Shown: positions 27,550 through 36,698, counted from the first letter of the stretch. The stretch is DNA of 64,000 bases from Sutterella sp047777475 (GCA_047777475.1 JBKEET010000002.1:62001-126000), one strand, 5' to 3'. A program made the numbers and translations. Notes: a model not told the origin generated them from the letters alone.

Positions 27550-27837
27550 TTACTTGGAGGACTTGGCGGCCTGAGCGGCAGCTTCCATCTCCTTGCGCTT
27601 GGCGGCGAACTTCGCGCGGAACTTCTCAACGCGGCCGGCCTCGACGATGCGCGTCTGAGCGCCCGTGTAGAAGGGGTGGCTCGCGGAAGACGTGTCGAGC
27701 TTGTAAAGCGGATAGGTCTTGCCGTCGATCTCAATCGTTTCCTTGGTCTGAGCGGACGAAGGAATAATAAAGGTCTTGTTGATGGAAAGGTCGACGAAAG
27801 CGACGTCGCGGTATTCGGGATGAATGTCTTTCTTCAT
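27550..27837 (-). CDS. rpmE2: 50S ribosomal protein L31, type B
   Basis: The 95-aa protein starts MKKDIHPEYRDVAFVD and includes DTSSASHPFYTGAQ, the type B L31 signatures. The zinc-binding cysteines of type A L31 are absent. Type B is the zinc-independent form, often induced under zinc limitation where both forms exist. The C-terminus has an Ala/Lys-rich extension. It is a single gene with its own terminator. Confidence 0.95.
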   Translation of the reverse strand: MKKDIHPEYRDVAFVDLSINKTFIIPSSAQTKETIEIDGKTYPLYKLDTSSASHPFYTGAQTRIVEAGRVEKFRAKFAAKRKEMEAAAQAAKSSK

Positions 27838-28180
27838 TTGGAGTGATTTCCTAGTTTTTTGTCGGTCGCCCTGACGGCCTTACGAGTCTGCCCGACGTTT
27901 CGGGTCTTACGGCAGGCATGCCAATCCACGTGCCAACTGGGAAGCTTGCCATTATTGCAGAAAGTGAAGTTCCGTGCAACCCGCTGTTTCTTCGACAAAG
28001 AGCCGCGCCGCACCGAAGCGTTAAGCGAAACGCAAACTCCCTCTGCTAAAGTGTGGGGCGCTGAAGGCGCGCCGTGCCGCCCAACGGCACCCCCGGGCGG
28101 TCCTTCAGGCAGAATTTCCTTTTTTGCGGCGTCCGCGCTCGGCCGAGCGCGGGCGCGGCTTTTCGTACACGCTGGACACT
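27838..28180. other. Intergenic region between rpmE2 and hemC
   Basis: About 340 bases separate these divergent genes. It must hold both promoters. I see a GTGCCG-CCCAA-CGGCAC hairpin near 28074-28090 and a GCGCTCGGCCGAGCGC palindrome near 28136, but no confident -35/-10 pair, Zur-like site or coding frame. Confidence 0.4.
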
Positions 28181-29107
28181 ATGTTCGATCACTGCATCAT
28201 CGCCACGCGCGAGAGCCCGCTTGCCATGTGGCAGGCGGAGCACGTTCAGGCCCTTCTGAGGGACCGCTACAAGGGAGCCTCGGTGGAGCTCCTCGGCATC
28301 ACCACCAAGGGCGACAAGATTCTCAACACCACGCTTTCGAAGATCGGCGGCAAGGGACTCTTCGTCAAGGAACTCGAGACGGCCATGGCCGCCGGCGAGG
28401 CGGACCTTGCGGTGCACTCCCTCAAGGACGTCCCGATGGAGCTGCCCGAAGGCTTCGAGCTTGCGGCCGTCAGCGTGCGCGAGGATCCCCGCGACGCGCT
28501 CGTCTCGCCGAAATACAAGAGCCTCGACGAGATGCCCGCGGGCGCCGTCGTCGGCACGGCGAGCCTGCGCCGCGAGCTGATGCTGCGCGTCAATTACCCG
28601 CACCTCACGGTGAAGTCCGTGCGCGGCAACGTGGGCACCCGCCTGCGCAAGCTCGACGCGGGCGAGTTTGATGCCCTCGTGATGGCGAGCGCCGGCTTGA
28701 AGCGCCTGGGCCTTTCGGAGCGCATCCGCATGATCCTGCCCGCCGAGGTGAGCCTGCCTTCGCCGGGCCAGGGCGCCTTGGGCGTCGAGATCCGCGCGGG
28801 CGACGAGCGCATGCGCGAGGCGCTTGCCTTCATCAACGATCCCGAGACCCGGGCCTGCTGCCGCGCCGAGCGCGCCGTCTCGCGCGCCCTGGGCGGCTCC
28901 TGCCAGGTGCCGCTCGCCGCTTACGCGATCATCGACAAGGGCGAGCTCTGGCTGCGCGCCCTGGTCGGCAATCACAAGACGGGCGAAGCGGTGCGCGCCG
29001 AAGCGCGCGGACTCCCCGAAGAAGCCGAAAAAATCGCCGATCGCGTCGTTTCGGATCTGCGCGGTCAGGGTGCGGAGGGTATACTCAAGGCTGTTTTGAG
29101 CGCTTAA
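28181..29107 (+). CDS. hemC: Porphobilinogen deaminase (hydroxymethylbilane synthase)
   Basis: The 308-aa enzyme polymerises four porphobilinogens for haem synthesis. Landmarks are IATRESPLAMWQA at the N-terminus, GGKGLFVKELE, LAVHSLKDVP with the catalytic Asp, GTASLRR, SVRGNVGTRL and GGSCQVP, where Cys241 holds the dipyrromethane cofactor. The ATG at 28181 is chosen because an earlier in-frame start would add 19 unconserved residues. hemD follows 20 bases later. Confidence 0.96.
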   Translation: MFDHCIIATRESPLAMWQAEHVQALLRDRYKGASVELLGITTKGDKILNTTLSKIGGKGLFVKELETAMAAGEADLAVHSLKDVPMELPEGFELAAVSVREDPRDALVSPKYKSLDEMPAGAVVGTASLRRELMLRVNYPHLTVKSVRGNVGTRLRKLDAGEFDALVMASAGLKRLGLSERIRMILPAEVSLPSPGQGALGVEIRAGDERMREALAFINDPETRACCRAERAVSRALGGSCQVPLAAYAIIDKGELWLRALVGNHKTGEAVRAEARGLPEEAEKIADRVVSDLRGQGAEGILKAVLSA

Positions 29108-29127
29108 TTCATATCAAGAGGACGACT

Positions 29128-29910
29128 ATGTCTTTACATCAGCCGGTCATTCTCATGCGGCCCGGCGAAGCCAACAACCGCCTTGCAGCCCTTCTGGAGA
29201 AAGAGGGGATTGCGTGCTGGCGATGGCCCGCTTTCAGTATTGAGCTGCCTCCGAAGGAAGACTGCGAGCTGGTGCAGGATCGCCTCTCTCACCTTGACGA
29301 CGTGGAGATGGCGGTGCTCGCCAGCCCCGCCGCCGTCGCCGCCGTTGCGCACTGGGTGCGCGAATGGCCGGAGCACATCACGCTCGCCACGGTCGGCGAA
29401 GGCACCGCCAAGGTGATCCGCGCCGCCTGGGGCGACAAGGTCCGCCTCCTTTATCCGGAAGGCGATGCGGAGCACTCCGGCAGCGAAGCCCTCTGGGAGC
29501 TCGTGAAGCGCCGCGGCGCGCCCTCGCGCGTGCTCTTCCTGCGCGGCCAGACGGGCCGCGAGTGGCTGCCCGAGCAGTTCAGGAGCATCGGCTCCGACGT
29601 GATCGTCATGTGCGCCTACGTGCGCGTGCCCCTTGAGCTCACCATGCGCCAGACGCACGACCTGATCCTCGCCTCGCAGGGCCCGTCGCCCATCGTCTAC
29701 ATCACGAGCACCGATGCGGTCGATGCGCTCTTCCATGCGATCCACCCGATCCCGAACGTGCGCGACTGGTTCGTGCGCGGCACGGCGATCACGCTGCATC
29801 CGCGCATCGTGCGCCGGCTGCACGAGGCGGGCTTCTCGCACATCGAAGTCACGAGCGCCGACGACGAAGAGGTGGCCGCGCATATCCGCAGCAACCTGAA
29901 AACGCTCTGA
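29128..29910 (+). CDS. hemD: Uroporphyrinogen-III synthase
   Basis: The 260-aa enzyme cyclises and inverts hydroxymethylbilane. It has the two-domain HemD pattern: ILMRPGEANNRLAALLEKEG, ASPAAVAAVAHW, then LFLRGQTGREWLPEQ and VYITSTDAVDALF. Sequence conservation in HemD is low, but the position right after hemC is decisive. In many betaproteobacteria hemX and hemY follow; here a terminator follows, so the operon is only hemCD. Confidence 0.9.
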   Translation: MSLHQPVILMRPGEANNRLAALLEKEGIACWRWPAFSIELPPKEDCELVQDRLSHLDDVEMAVLASPAAVAAVAHWVREWPEHITLATVGEGTAKVIRAAWGDKVRLLYPEGDAEHSGSEALWELVKRRGAPSRVLFLRGQTGREWLPEQFRSIGSDVIVMCAYVRVPLELTMRQTHDLILASQGPSPIVYITSTDAVDALFHAIHPIPNVRDWFVRGTAITLHPRIVRRLHEAGFSHIEVTSADDEEVAAHIRSNLKTL

Positions 29911-29933
29911 GCGTCCGCCGTTTCCGGACAAAA

Positions 29934-29961
29934 GGCCCGCGTTCATGCACGCGGGCTTTTT
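29934..29961 (+). terminator. Terminator of hemCD
   Basis: GGCCCGCG pairs with CGCGGGC across TTCATGCA and is followed by TTTTTT. Confidence 0.85.
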
Positions 29962-30082
29962 TCGGCCCGACCGGGCGGCGCAAAATCGCCTTCCGTTGCG
30001 GTATTACCGCCGCAAGCCGGCCGATCAGCAGGCAGAATAAGAAAACCGACTTTTGATTTTCTTTTTTCTGAGGATGCAGATC

Positions 30083-31210
30083 ATGGCTCATGTCAACCCG
30101 CCCTACCGCTGCGACGTCGTCGGCAGCTTCCTTCGTCCGAAATCGCTCGCGCAGGCCCGCGCCCGCTTCGCCGCCGGCCAGATCACCCGCGCGCAGCTCA
30201 CCGAAATCGAGGACGCCGCGATTGCGGACCTCGTGCGCAAGGAGCGCGAAAACGGCCTCACCGCGGTGACCGACGGCGAATTCCGCCGCGCTTTCTGGCA
30301 CCTGGACTTCCTCGCCGCCCTGGGCGGCATCCGCCACGTCAAGGCCGAGGCCTGGTCGGTGCATTTCGAGGGCCGCCAGCCCAAGGCCGAGACCGTGGTG
30401 ATCGCCGACCGCGTGCATTTCCCGGAAAACCATCCGTTCCTCGAGGCCTTCGACCGGCTCAAGGCCATCGCGGGCGATGCGCCCGTGAAGTTCACGATCC
30501 CGTCGCCCTCGATGCTGCATCTGATCTGCTGCGTGCGCGAGGCGCACTATCAGCCCATCGAGCGCTACAAGGGCAACGAGGCGCTGCTCTTCGCCGACAT
30601 CGCGCAGACGTGGCGCGACGCGGTGAAGGCGCTTTACGAGCGCGGCTGCCGCTACCTGCAGCTCGACGACACGAGCTGGGGCGAGCTCTGCTCGAAGGAA
30701 AAGCGCGAGGCCTATCAGGCGCGCGGCATCGACGTCGATGCGCTCGCCAGGCATTACGTCGCCTGCATCAACGAAGTCCTGCGCGATAAGCCCGAAGACC
30801 TCACGGTGACGATGCACATCTGCCGCGGCAATTTCAGGAGCACGTGGTTCAGCTCGGGCGGCTACGAGCCCGTCGCCGAGGTGCTTTTCGGCGGCTGCCG
30901 CGTCGACGGCTTCTTCCTCGAGTACGACACGGCCCGCGCGGGCGGCTTCGAGCCGCTTCGCTTCATCAAGGACCAGACGGTGGTGCTCGGCCTGCTCACG
31001 AGCAAGTTCCCGGATCTCGAGGACAAGGACGAGATCAAGAAGCGCATCAAGGAGGCGAGCCGCTACGTGCCGCTCGAGCGCCTGTGCCTCTCGCCGCAGT
31101 GCGGCTTTGCCTCGACCGAGGAGGGCAACATCATGACCGAGGAGCAGCAGTGGGCGAAGGTTCGGCTCGCCCGCGACATCGCGCGCGAGGTCTGGCCCGA
31201 CGCCAGGTAA
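30083..31210 (+). CDS. Core MetE-like cobalamin-independent methyltransferase (YxjG type)
   Basis: The 375-aa protein corresponds to the catalytic C-terminal half of MetE, without the N-terminal domain of the full enzyme of about 750 aa. It has VGSFLRPKSL, TDGEFRRAFWH, QLDDTSWGEL, the zinc-ligand MHICRGN (His, Cys) and LSPQCGFAS (Cys). Full MetE transfers methyl from methyltetrahydrofolate to homocysteine; core forms often use other methyl donors. I start at ATG 30083 behind TGAGGA. It is a single gene between terminators. Confidence 0.85.
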   Translation: MAHVNPPYRCDVVGSFLRPKSLAQARARFAAGQITRAQLTEIEDAAIADLVRKERENGLTAVTDGEFRRAFWHLDFLAALGGIRHVKAEAWSVHFEGRQPKAETVVIADRVHFPENHPFLEAFDRLKAIAGDAPVKFTIPSPSMLHLICCVREAHYQPIERYKGNEALLFADIAQTWRDAVKALYERGCRYLQLDDTSWGELCSKEKREAYQARGIDVDALARHYVACINEVLRDKPEDLTVTMHICRGNFRSTWFSSGGYEPVAEVLFGGCRVDGFFLEYDTARAGGFEPLRFIKDQTVVLGLLTSKFPDLEDKDEIKKRIKEASRYVPLERLCLSPQCGFASTEEGNIMTEEQQWAKVRLARDIAREVWPDAR

Positions 31211-31240
31211 GCCGAAAAAAAGAGAATTCTCAAAAGAGAG

Positions 31241-31270
31241 GAGCCGGTCCCGCGGGGCCGGCTCTTTTTT
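31241..31270 (+). terminator. Terminator of the MetE-like gene
   Basis: GAGCCGG pairs with CCGGCTC across about 10 bases and is followed by TTTTTT. Confidence 0.8.
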
Positions 31271-31282
31271 ACGTTCTCCGGA

Positions 31283-31322
31283 TGCAAAACGGCCCCGGAA
31301 AAAGCATTTCTTGCCGGGGCCG
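31283..31322 (-). terminator. Terminator of rho
   Basis: CGGCCCCGG pairs with CCGGGGCCG (31290-31322) with a loop of about 15 nt. On the minus strand it is followed by TTTTGC. Confidence 0.75.
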
Positions 31323-31344
31323 GAAAGCGAAGCAGGGCTCTTTA

Positions 31345-32604
31345 TCAGCCGCGCTTCATGAGGTTGAAGAACTCTTCGTTGTTCTTCGTCGCCTTCATCT
31401 TGTCGAGCAGGAATTCCATCGCTTCGAGCTCGTCCATGTCGTAGAGGAACTTGCGGAGGATCCAGACCTTCTGGAGCACGTCGGGCTTAAGCAGGAGCTC
31501 CTCGCGGCGGGTGCTCGAGCGGTTGAGGTTGATGGCCGGGTAGACGCGCTTCTCGGCGAGGCGGCGCTCGAGGTGGATTTCGTTGTTGCCCGTGCCCTTG
31601 AACTCTTCGTAGATCACGTCGTCCATGCGCGAGCCCGTGTCGATCAGGGCCGTGCCGATGATCGTGAGCGAGCCGCCTTCCTCGAGGTTGCGCGCGGCGC
31701 CGAAGATGCGCTTCGGACGCTGCAGGGCGTTGGCGTCAACGCCGCCCGTGAGGACCTTGCCGGAAGAGGGGATCACCGTGTTGTAGGCGCGCGCAAGGCG
31801 CGTGATCGAGTCGAGCAGGATCACCACGTCGCGCTTGCTCTCGGCGAGGCGCTTCGCCTTTTCGATCACCATTTCGGCGACCTGCACGTGGCGCGCGGCC
31901 GGCTCGTCGAACGTCGAGGCGACGACCTCGGCCTTCACCGAGCGCTGCATCTCGGTCACTTCCTCGGGGCGCTCGTCGATCAGCAGGACGAAGAGCGTCA
32001 CGTCGGGGTAGTTGGCCGTGATGGCGTGCGCGATGTGCTGCATCAGAACCGTCTTGCCCGACTTCGGGGGCGCGACGATCAGCGCGCGCTGGCCCTTGCC
32101 GATCGGGGCGATGATGTCGATGATGCGGCCCGTGAGGTTCTCGTCGCCGCGCATGTCGCGCTCGAGCTTGAGCTGCTCGTTCGGGAAGAGCGGCGTGAGG
32201 TTCTCAAAGAGCATGCGGTGCTTGACGCTTTCGGGCGGCAGGCCGTTGACGGTGTCGACGCGCACGAGCGCGAAGTAGCGCTCGCCGTCCTTGGGCGTCC
32301 TCACCTCGCCTTCGATGGAGTCGCCGGTGTGCAGGTTGAAGCGGCGGATCTGCGAGGGCGAGATGTAAATGTCGTCGGTGCTCGCCAGGTACGACGTGTC
32401 GGGGCTTCTCAGGAAGCCGAAGCCGTCGGGGAGCACTTCAAGCGTGCCGTCGCCGAAGATCTGTTCGCCCGCCTTGGCCTTTTTCTTGAGGATGGCGAAC
32501 ATGAGCTCCTGCTTGCGCATGCGCTGCGCGTTGTCGATCTCGAGCGCGTAGGCCATGTCAAGGAGCTGGGAAATATGAAGCGATTTAAGGTCGGAAAGAT
32601 GCAT
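31345..32604 (-). CDS. rho: Transcription termination factor Rho
   Basis: The 419-aa hexameric RNA helicase has an N-terminal helix bundle (HLSDLKSLHISQLLDMA), the primary RNA-binding GFGFLRSPDTSYLAS and DIYISPSQIRRF, Walker A APPKSGKT, LLIDERPEEVTEM and the Q/R-loop region NLEEGGSLTIIGTAL. The length matches E. coli Rho and no insertion domain is present. It is transcribed from the same strand as trxA upstream, a conserved trxA-rho order. Confidence 0.97.
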   Translation of the reverse strand: MHLSDLKSLHISQLLDMAYALEIDNAQRMRKQELMFAILKKKAKAGEQIFGDGTLEVLPDGFGFLRSPDTSYLASTDDIYISPSQIRRFNLHTGDSIEGEVRTPKDGERYFALVRVDTVNGLPPESVKHRMLFENLTPLFPNEQLKLERDMRGDENLTGRIIDIIAPIGKGQRALIVAPPKSGKTVLMQHIAHAITANYPDVTLFVLLIDERPEEVTEMQRSVKAEVVASTFDEPAARHVQVAEMVIEKAKRLAESKRDVVILLDSITRLARAYNTVIPSSGKVLTGGVDANALQRPKRIFGAARNLEEGGSLTIIGTALIDTGSRMDDVIYEEFKGTGNNEIHLERRLAEKRVYPAINLNRSSTRREELLLKPDVLQKVWILRKFLYDMDELEAMEFLLDKMKATKNNEEFFNLMKRG

Positions 32605-32746
32605 AAGCCTGCATACGGCGGCTCGTCCGTCTCAGGAGGACGGCCGGCGTTTTTATTCGGTCAGTGGGAACAAAGAACTTCTGCGCGGGTTTTGCAATCA
32701 GAGTCCGCGCGGAAAGGGAAAAGTCAGTGGAGAAAGGAAATTGAAA

Positions 32747-32774
32747 CGGCGCGAAGCGTCGAAGCTTCGCGCCG
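32747..32774 (-). terminator. Hairpin between trxA and rho
   Basis: CGGCGCGAAGC pairs perfectly with GCTTCGCGCCG across 6 nt. On the minus strand TTTC follows, so termination may be partial and allow some read-through into rho. Confidence 0.6.
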
Positions 32775-32786
32775 CTGAGAAGTGTA

Positions 32787-33110
32787 TCAGAGATTTCTCT
32801 CGATGAAAGCGTTGAGCGTGGACTGGTCAACGGCACCGGTGTTGCTGTCGACCGCTTCGCCCTTCTTGAAGACGATGATCGTCGGAATGGCCGAGATGTT
32901 GTTCTCGGCGGCGACCATCTGGCTTTCATCGCAGTTGTACTTCGCCACGACGAGCTTGCCGTCGTATTCGGCGGCGGCCTTCTCGACGCGCGGGCCCATC
33001 ATGCGGCAGGGGCCGCACCAGGGAGCCCAGAAGTCGACGAGCACGGGAAGCTCGGACTTGGCGACGACATCGTTGAAGTTGCTGTCAGTGACATCAATGA
33101 TCTGGCTCAT
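32787..33110 (-). CDS. trxA: Thioredoxin
   Basis: The 107-aa protein has the redox site WCGPC at residues 31-35, the cis-proline motif SAIPTIIVF and the N-terminal MSQIIDVTDSNF. It reduces cytoplasmic disulfides using electrons from TrxB, encoded at 62.3-63.2 kb. I start at ATG 33108-33110; an upstream in-frame codon would add 31 basic residues not found in thioredoxins. Confidence 0.96.
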   Translation of the reverse strand: MSQIIDVTDSNFNDVVAKSELPVLVDFWAPWCGPCRMMGPRVEKAAAEYDGKLVVAKYNCDESQMVAAENNISAIPTIIVFKKGEAVDSNTGAVDQSTLNAFIERNL

Positions 33111-33349
33111 GGATTTCTCCGTGAAAGGTCTGTTAACTGCCCGTGCGCGGGCACTGTGAGCCCTGGGTCGGGCAGGAACAGAAATTTTTAATGTGGGAAA
33201 CAAGCCGCCGCAGGGATCTGCTTGAGCGGCACTCTCAGCCGTTCCGGGAAGGAGCGATTGAGCGGGGCTATGCCCCGGAAGTGAGCTAATAGTAGCACCT
33301 TAAAGCCAAGTGTTGCAGGGCAAAGGGCAACTTTGTGTTGCGGATTTTG

Positions 33350-33374
33350 CAAGAAAATCTCAATAGTTTTCTTG
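33350..33374. repeat. Inverted repeat upstream of merR1
   Basis: CAAGAAAA and TTTTCTTG form perfect 8-bp arms separated by 9 bases, in the 376-base gap between divergent trxA and merR1. A GGGGC-TAT-GCCCC hairpin also lies near 33267. The repeat sits about 115 bases before the merR1 start and may be an operator. No other feature is seen in the gap. Confidence 0.5.
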
Positions 33375-33486
33375 TGGGAATTGTTGTATCCTCATAATTT
33401 TTAACGATGATCCGAAGGCTTCTCATCCTTTCGTCCTAGAGCTTTTGCCACATGGATCTCCGGCTAGAAAAGAGGTAGAAATTCTT

Positions 33487-34320
33487 ATGGAGGATAAAAA
33501 CACGGAAAAGCGCTATCGCATCGGTGATTTTGCCCGCTTCATGGGCGTTTCTACTGATTTTCTCAAGCATTACGAAGAGGCGGGGCTCCTGCGCGTGGAG
33601 CAGCGCAAGAGCGGCTATCGCTACTACCCGTTCCACGACTCGGCGCGCGTCATCGAGTACATGAAGCTGCGCAACTACGGCGTGCATATCCGCGACATGG
33701 GCGCGCTCTTGCTCGATGACGAGGACCGCGTGCTCGCGGAGCTCGATAAAAAGGCCGATGAAATGCGCCAGAGCGTCAAGCGCACCGAGGCCCTCCTCGA
33801 GGCCCACGACCGTTTCCGCCAGTGGGCCGAAGCGCGCAGGCGGCGGCCGATCGACTGGGAAATCAGGGAGCTCGAGCCTTCTTATTTTCTTTTTCACTCG
33901 AGCAGCCAGGACTTCATCGACGACGACCGCATCTACGAAATCGTGAGGGACTGGTGCTCGTGGCTGCCGACCGTGAAATCGGCGCTCTACGTCACGAACA
34001 TTGCCTCCGACACGACACGCTCCGCCAACTGGGGGCTCGCGGTCACGGAGTCCTGCCTCAAGCGCTGCGGCCTGCCGTCGAACGGCGCCGTGATCCGGCT
34101 ACCGCTCGGCAAGTGCTTCATCTACCACTTTGCGGGCCTCAAGGGAGCCTTTTCGCTCGAGGACATCGCCGCGGGACGCCATCCGGCCTTCATCGCGCTG
34201 CGGCGCCTCGGCTTCACGCCGGCCGGCGACGGGCTGCTCATCCGCGAGCTGCAGCTCGCGGGCGTGCACGGCGAAAAGCAGCGCGATTACGGTCGCTTCA
34301 TCATTCCGATCGCCGAGTAG
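33487..34320 (+). CDS. MerR-family transcriptional regulator 1
   Basis: The 277-aa regulator has a MerR winged-helix domain at about residues 8-76: YRIGDFARFMGVSTDFLKHYEE, then a wing with GYRYYPF and IEYMKLRNYGV. A dimerisation helix covers about residues 80-115, and a C-terminal effector domain of about 160 residues starts at PIDWEIRELEPSYF. No metal-binding cysteine set is evident, so an organic ligand is likely. It is paralogous to the regulator at 39215 along its whole length. It points towards flavoprotein 1 and the two share a terminator. Start ATG 33487 follows GAGG; an upstream codon would add 14 residues. Confidence 0.88.
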   Translation: MEDKNTEKRYRIGDFARFMGVSTDFLKHYEEAGLLRVEQRKSGYRYYPFHDSARVIEYMKLRNYGVHIRDMGALLLDDEDRVLAELDKKADEMRQSVKRTEALLEAHDRFRQWAEARRRRPIDWEIRELEPSYFLFHSSSQDFIDDDRIYEIVRDWCSWLPTVKSALYVTNIASDTTRSANWGLAVTESCLKRCGLPSNGAVIRLPLGKCFIYHFAGLKGAFSLEDIAAGRHPAFIALRRLGFTPAGDGLLIRELQLAGVHGEKQRDYGRFIIPIAE

Positions 34321-34335
34321 GGCGGCACGGACACA

Positions 34336-34382
34336 AAAAGGCCGCCGTCTTTCCCGCTGGTGCGGGGAAAGCGGCGGCTTTT
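34336..34382. terminator. Bidirectional terminator between merR1 and flavoprotein 1
   Basis: AAAGGCCGCCG pairs with CGGCGGCTTTT, with an inner CTTTCCCGC/GCGGGGAAAG stem. T-runs lie on both sides. A close copy of this hairpin lies after flavoprotein 2 (36730-36776). Confidence 0.8.
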
Positions 34383-34456
34383 CCTTTGACGGAGGACGCT
34401 GGGGGGTCCTGCCGCACGAGCCCCGCAGAGGAGGCCCGCACGGCAGGAGAACACCG

Positions 34457-36451
34457 TTACGCCTTGGCCTTGGCGAGCTCGAGGCCCACCAGGCGTCCGA
34501 ACGTCACCGTGCGGCCGCAGGCCATGCCGGTCGAGAGGTTCGGATACTCGTTGGCGAAATATCCGCCCGAGTCGTTGCCGATGACATAGAGGCCCGGGAT
34601 CGGGTTGCCCTCGGTGTCGATGGCGTTCATGTGCGTGTTGATCTGAATGCCGTCCATCGTGCAGAGCACGCGGCCGGTCGTCTTGGCGCCGTAGAACGGC
34701 GGCTTGTCGAGCGGGGAGAGGCGATGCTTCTCCTTGCCGTAGTCGGTGTCGTTGCCGGCATAAACAAGCTTGTTGTAACGGTCGACCGTGGCCTTGAGCG
34801 CATCGGGCTGCAGACCGAGCTTCTTGGCGAGTTCCTCGATCGTGTCGGCCTTCTGCACGTAGCCCTTTTCAAGGAGCCCCGGGAGCATCTTGTTCTTCAT
34901 CACCTGCCAGGGCACGTTGGGGTCAGCGCCGTTTTCAAACGGGAAGAGTCTCGAGCAGCCGTGCATCTTGAACTGCTTGGCGTACTGCACCCAGTTGCTG
35001 TCAAAGAGCGTGTAGTGGACGTGGCCCTTGTTGTACTCGTCGGCGTGCAGGACGTTCTCGTAGGTGCCCGACTCGTTCATGAAGCGCTTGCCGTCGGCGT
35101 TCACCTTGAGCCACGGCTGCGAGCCCATCCAGAACATGCCCGAGTCGCCCGACTTGATGGTGTCGATGCCCGGGTGCTGGTCCGGACGGATGGCGCAGCG
35201 GTCGAACATCATCATCGAGTGCGTCTCATCCATCTTGGCGCCGGCCCAGAGGCAGGCGCGGATGCCGTCGCCGAGCGCGCCCGGCATGGCGGAGCTGATG
35301 CCGACGATGCGCAGGTTCCAGGGCTGCAGGGCATTGAGCATCTTGTAGTTGCGCGCGTAGCCGCCGGTGGCAACCACCACGCCCTTGCGGGCGTTGTAGC
35401 GCACGTACTTGCCGTCGCCGTTTTCGGCGATGACGCCCGTGACGCGGCCGTTCTTCTTCTCGAGCTTGACCATCTTCATGTTGTAGTCAAAGCGCGCGCC
35501 GTGCTTGAGGGCGTAGTCGCGGAGAATCTTGTCGCCGTTGAGCGGCTTGCCCGTGCCGTCGTTCGTGCCTCTCCAGCGCGGGGAGTGGCCGGTCGGGAAG
35601 TGCTTGAAGCGGGTGACGTCGTTCTTGTCGCCCGATTCGTGCCAGAGCTCGACGCCGCGCTCGGCGAGACGGTCGCCGTACCAGTCGATCACGGCGCCGG
35701 AGTTGTCGCAGAAGAGCTTGACGAGGTCCTGCTCGAGATGGCCGGCCGCATAGGTCGTGGCCATGGCGATGTACTCGAACTTGTCGATCTTCGTGCCCCA
35801 CTTCTTCTGGTAGCGCGAGTCGATGGCGCCGAGGTCGTCGCGGATGCCCGTGCCGACGGCGAAGCGGTCGATGCCGATCACCTTGCCGCCCGCTTCGGCG
35901 GCCGAGGCGACGGCGAACATGCCGCCCGTGCCGCAGCCGACCACGAGGATGTCCGTGTCGACCGTCGAGACGATGTCCTTCTCGTCGATGACGGGCTCCT
36001 TGCCGAGCCAGTCGAGGTTTTCCTTGCCGCCTTCGCTGCCGGCGTCCGCGCTCTCGGTCTTCTTCGTGATGACTTCAACCGGGATCTCGCCCTTGGCCTG
36101 CTGGATGCACTTCGCGGCGGCCTTGCGAACGGCCGACGACGTGACCGAGGCGCCGGAGACCGTGTCGACCTCGGAGGTCTGCATCTTGAGGAGGGCTTCC
36201 TTGAGCTTGGGGGCGGCGGCCTGGCCGATGCCCGGGGTTTCGCTCGAAGCGTCGATCACAACGTCGGTGATCTTGTTCTCATCGAACGTCATCGTGACGA
36301 CAACGTCGCCGCCGATGCCCGCGGCCTTGGCCGAATAGGTGCCCGGCTTGTAGATGCCGGCGGGGGCGGCGTGAACCGCCGCCGCGGCGATGGCGGCGCT
36401 GCCGGCGAGACCGGTGCGCAGGAATGCGCGGCGTGAATACTGCTTGTCCAT
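34457..36451 (-). CDS. Flavoprotein 1: Tat-exported FMN/FAD reductase
   Basis: The 664-aa protein has a twin-arginine signal (YSRRAFLRTGLAGSAA). An FMN-binding domain follows (residues 33-125) with the flavinylation motif VSGASVTSS. A linker leads to a FAD_binding_2 domain from DILVVGCGTGGMFAVAS to the C-terminal GLYVIGNDSGGYFANEYPN. It resembles fumarate-reductase-type respiratory flavoproteins, but where flavoprotein 0 has GKRFVEELERRD this has GKRFMNESGTYEN, and the HHTMGG and GTNRLGSNA motifs become LCTMDG and YPNLSTGM. Fumarate is therefore unlikely as substrate. No haem domain is present. The start follows AGGAGA. Flavoprotein 2 is nearly identical along most of its length. Confidence 0.88.
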   Translation of the reverse strand: MDKQYSRRAFLRTGLAGSAAIAAAAVHAAPAGIYKPGTYSAKAAGIGGDVVVTMTFDENKITDVVIDASSETPGIGQAAAPKLKEALLKMQTSEVDTVSGASVTSSAVRKAAAKCIQQAKGEIPVEVITKKTESADAGSEGGKENLDWLGKEPVIDEKDIVSTVDTDILVVGCGTGGMFAVASAAEAGGKVIGIDRFAVGTGIRDDLGAIDSRYQKKWGTKIDKFEYIAMATTYAAGHLEQDLVKLFCDNSGAVIDWYGDRLAERGVELWHESGDKNDVTRFKHFPTGHSPRWRGTNDGTGKPLNGDKILRDYALKHGARFDYNMKMVKLEKKNGRVTGVIAENGDGKYVRYNARKGVVVATGGYARNYKMLNALQPWNLRIVGISSAMPGALGDGIRACLWAGAKMDETHSMMMFDRCAIRPDQHPGIDTIKSGDSGMFWMGSQPWLKVNADGKRFMNESGTYENVLHADEYNKGHVHYTLFDSNWVQYAKQFKMHGCSRLFPFENGADPNVPWQVMKNKMLPGLLEKGYVQKADTIEELAKKLGLQPDALKATVDRYNKLVYAGNDTDYGKEKHRLSPLDKPPFYGAKTTGRVLCTMDGIQINTHMNAIDTEGNPIPGLYVIGNDSGGYFANEYPNLSTGMACGRTVTFGRLVGLELAKAKA

Positions 36452-36506
36452 TGCGTGTTCTCCTGTTAGACGGAAGCTTTCTGCGCCTTTGACGGCGCTG
36501 AGGAAC

Positions 36507-36597
36507 ACTTTACGGTCGGGAGCGGCTCGGATGTCAAGTACCTAAAAAGGGATAATTTAGGATTAGATTTCAAAGACTTGCGCTGAGGGATTTCCCT
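36507..36597 (-). promoter_or_regulatory. Promoter and AGGG-N4-CCCT site of flavoprotein 1
   Basis: On the minus strand -35 TTGACA (36532-36537) and -10 TAAAGT (36507-36512) are spaced 19 bp. The palindrome AGGGATTTCCCT (36586-36597) lies 48 bp upstream of the -35. The same plan precedes flavoproteins 2 and 3. A 19-bp spacer is typical of MerR-activated promoters. Confidence 0.65.
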
Positions 36598-36698
36598 ACG
36601 TTGCAGCGGCTCGGGAGACTGGAAACGCGCCTTTCCATGCGTTTGCGGAATTCACGTAATGGTCTGCGGCGCAGCCGATTTGAAGTTTCTGAAGAGCC

